Positions 62,426-64,000 of a stretch of DNA of 64,000 nucleotides are shown here, in pieces; the first letter of the stretch is position 1, and each line of letters begins with the position of its first letter. The stretch covers positions 503,311 to 567,310 of the forward strand of contig VWZX01010089.1 in NCBI GenBank assembly GCA_013399015.1, given 5' to 3'. The notes beneath the pieces are model-generated. The model had not been told where the DNA came from. It was given only the letters and a program-made list of their open reading frames with translations, and made no database searches. Source of the DNA: Galbula dea (Eukaryota > Chordata > Aves > Piciformes > Galbulidae). The position numbers and the translations under genes are program-made.

Positions 62426-63092
62426 AACATGGGAGGTGAGCAGAGCTCTGATAGATTGCCTGAATAGTCTGGATTTTGGCTTACTCAGCTGAGAGAGTCT
62501 TTAAGGGTTGGAAATTAAACCAGACCACTGGCATCATGTTGTTACTGAAAGCAAAAACATGTTGTGTTGTCTTAGAGCTTGTTTTAGAGTGAAGTGCTGT
62601 GAAGTTGCCTTGCTTGCTGTGGTGCTTCCTTGATCTTACTGCTGATCCAAAAGCTGTATCTGTTCTGGGTGCTGGGCAAAAGCCATTGCTGTGATGTTTG
62701 TCAGTGAATGCATCTATGTACTGTGGGTGTCACAGTGGATTTGGTGCTGAGTGTTCTCTTGGTTTTTACCTTGGGAAGTTGGACTTCTTCCCACTATGCC
62801 AATCTGATTCCATTATATTCTGGGATTCCATTAGAGGATTTGGATTATGGTTATGAAAGTAAAAAAATGTTATTTTTATTACCTGGAATTTATACCTGAT
62901 TCTCTTTACTGTATGATGTCAGCTTAGATATTGGTGCAGGTTTAGGTGACACCTCAACTCCTAGAATGGCTGCTGCTTTGGCAACAGGCAGTGCAGTTAC
63001 TTGGGCTCTGTGAACATGTTTTATGACCTGCTCTGGCTGCTCTCCAGACCCTGTGAGGTTTTGTGATATGCACTGCAACTACTCACACCTTT
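62426..63092. other. Unique non-coding stretch
   Basis: No gene or clear repeat was recognised between the CR1 tail and the LTR-like segment. Confidence 0.55.
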
Positions 63093-63153
63093 GGGCTTTT
63101 GCTTAGAATTGTTCCTCTGGAGACCAAGGTCACTGCCAAATCTTGGGCACCAC
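63093..63153 (+). mobile_element. LTR-like segment related to the solo LTR
   Basis: About 60 bases align to 61822-61881 of the LTR at roughly 80-85% by eye, with an identical ACCAAGGTCACTGC core. It is likely a fragment of an older, related LTR whose remaining parts have diverged too far to delimit. It is non-coding. Confidence 0.5.
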
Positions 63154-64000
63154 TTCCCCTGCAGTCTCACAATGGCCCCAGGATATTCTTGCCCACACTT
63201 GGTATCATAACAGTCCTGCAGTGTTCCTCTAGCTTGTGGAATTTGTTGGGACAAGGCTGATTTCAGCTCAGAGCACAAACACAACTGCCAGGAGGGTGGC
63301 TCTCCTGTGTGCTGACTTCAGAGCCAGCTTCTGGCAACATATCTTCACTCCAGAGCAATGGGAATGGTGACAAACACTAACCCTGCTGTCCACCACCAAC
63401 CAAGCACACAGGTGTATGCTCTCCTACCAAGGACAGGATGATGCTCCCTAGGTTTGAACTAAAGGGAAACATCCCCCTGACTCATACAATCACACCTGCC
63501 CCTGAAGCAACCAGCCCCAAGCTGTCACCAGATGGAGCACCCTCCTTGAGTACCTCCTCCACTGGCTAGGTTTGCATCAGGACATTCTAATTTTTCTCCA
63601 TCTTTTTTTTTATCCACTTTATCATAATAAATTCCTGTAGAACAAATGTTTTATCAGTGAATTCTGAAGGAATTAACAGGGATTTGTCACTTCCTTTAAG
63701 AGGTTGCTGATAATTCTAATGGAAAGAGAAATTAGGATATTTAAATGGCTCCTGACAGTTTTATTTCAGGGGAAACAGGGAAAGAAAAAAGCCCAAGACT
63801 AATTAAAATCCCAAAGCACAGTTTTTCACCCTATGAGATAGATCAAGGTCATAAAGACCCCTTTGGAAGCTTCTGTGCAAGAGGAGGAATTAAAGCTAAT
63901 TTAAAGCATTCACAGAGCCCCCTGAGGAGTGGCAGGTTCAGCTGGAAACTCTGAAAGACAACTCCATCCCTCTGGGACCACCTCTCTGAGAAGACTGAGC
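63154..64000. other. Unique non-coding stretch to the window end
   Basis: No gene was recognised. A T9 run lies near 63604-63612. Frames are short. Confidence 0.55.

Noticed and set aside
1..64000. CRISPR array, tRNA, rRNA or bacterial operon
   Set aside because: No regularly spaced direct repeats, no recognised cloverleaf or rRNA blocks, and no dense same-strand coding were seen. The CR1 content shows the DNA is avian.

Overview
The window looks like nuclear DNA from a bird. The main evidence is at least 14 fragments of CR1, the dominant avian LINE, on both strands. They carry the family's C-terminal reading frame ([17 protein letters not shown]) and its characteristic 3' end (TTGGAAGGGACC / TTCCAACC with an ATTCTGTGATT-type tail). 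There is also a solo LTR of the avian ERVL type that opens TGTCCTGGTTT. The DNA is moderately AT-rich, CpG-poor, intron-like or intergenic, with poly-A/T runs and short microsatellites. Nothing prokaryotic or plasmid-like is present: no dense reading frames, no operons, no CRISPR and no rRNA or tRNA recognised. One undetermined base (n) at 12871 suggests a draft assembly. I found no protein-coding gene I can name. The longest open frames (about 140-175 codons) either belong to CR1 or look like chance openings. The window is best read as a gene desert or the interior of a very large intron. Layout: 1-7.2 kb is unique sequence. A CR1 3' part lies at 7.2-7.5 kb. A 15-bp perfect inverted repeat lies at 10.90-10.99 kb. 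CR1 pieces follow at 11.3, 17.7, 22.5 and 29.1 kb. At 30.6 and 31.9 kb two CR1 pieces on the same strand look like the halves of one element split by about 1.15 kb. Further CR1 pieces lie at 37.5, 42.6, 47.7, 50.9, 54.1 and 56.8 kb. At 61.6-62.35 kb there is a solo LTR directly abutting a CR1 3' end at 62.35-62.43 kb. A second LTR-like segment lies at 63.1 kb. CR1 makes up roughly 3.3 kb, about 5% of the window. Places that may be functional: several short blocks are richer in CpG and different in texture from their surroundings (26.0-26.3, 36.85-37.1, 38.9, 44.0-44.25, 50.2, 52.1-52.4 kb). In a gene-poor vertebrate region these are the natural candidates for conserved regulatory elements, though this rests on composition alone. 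Two segments look like exons: 32520-32641, with strong splice signals on both sides, and 52687-52881, with an acceptor followed by a CpG-rich 48-codon frame. These, the split CR1 and the inverted repeat are the best targets for follow-up. I saw no convincing novel biological system.
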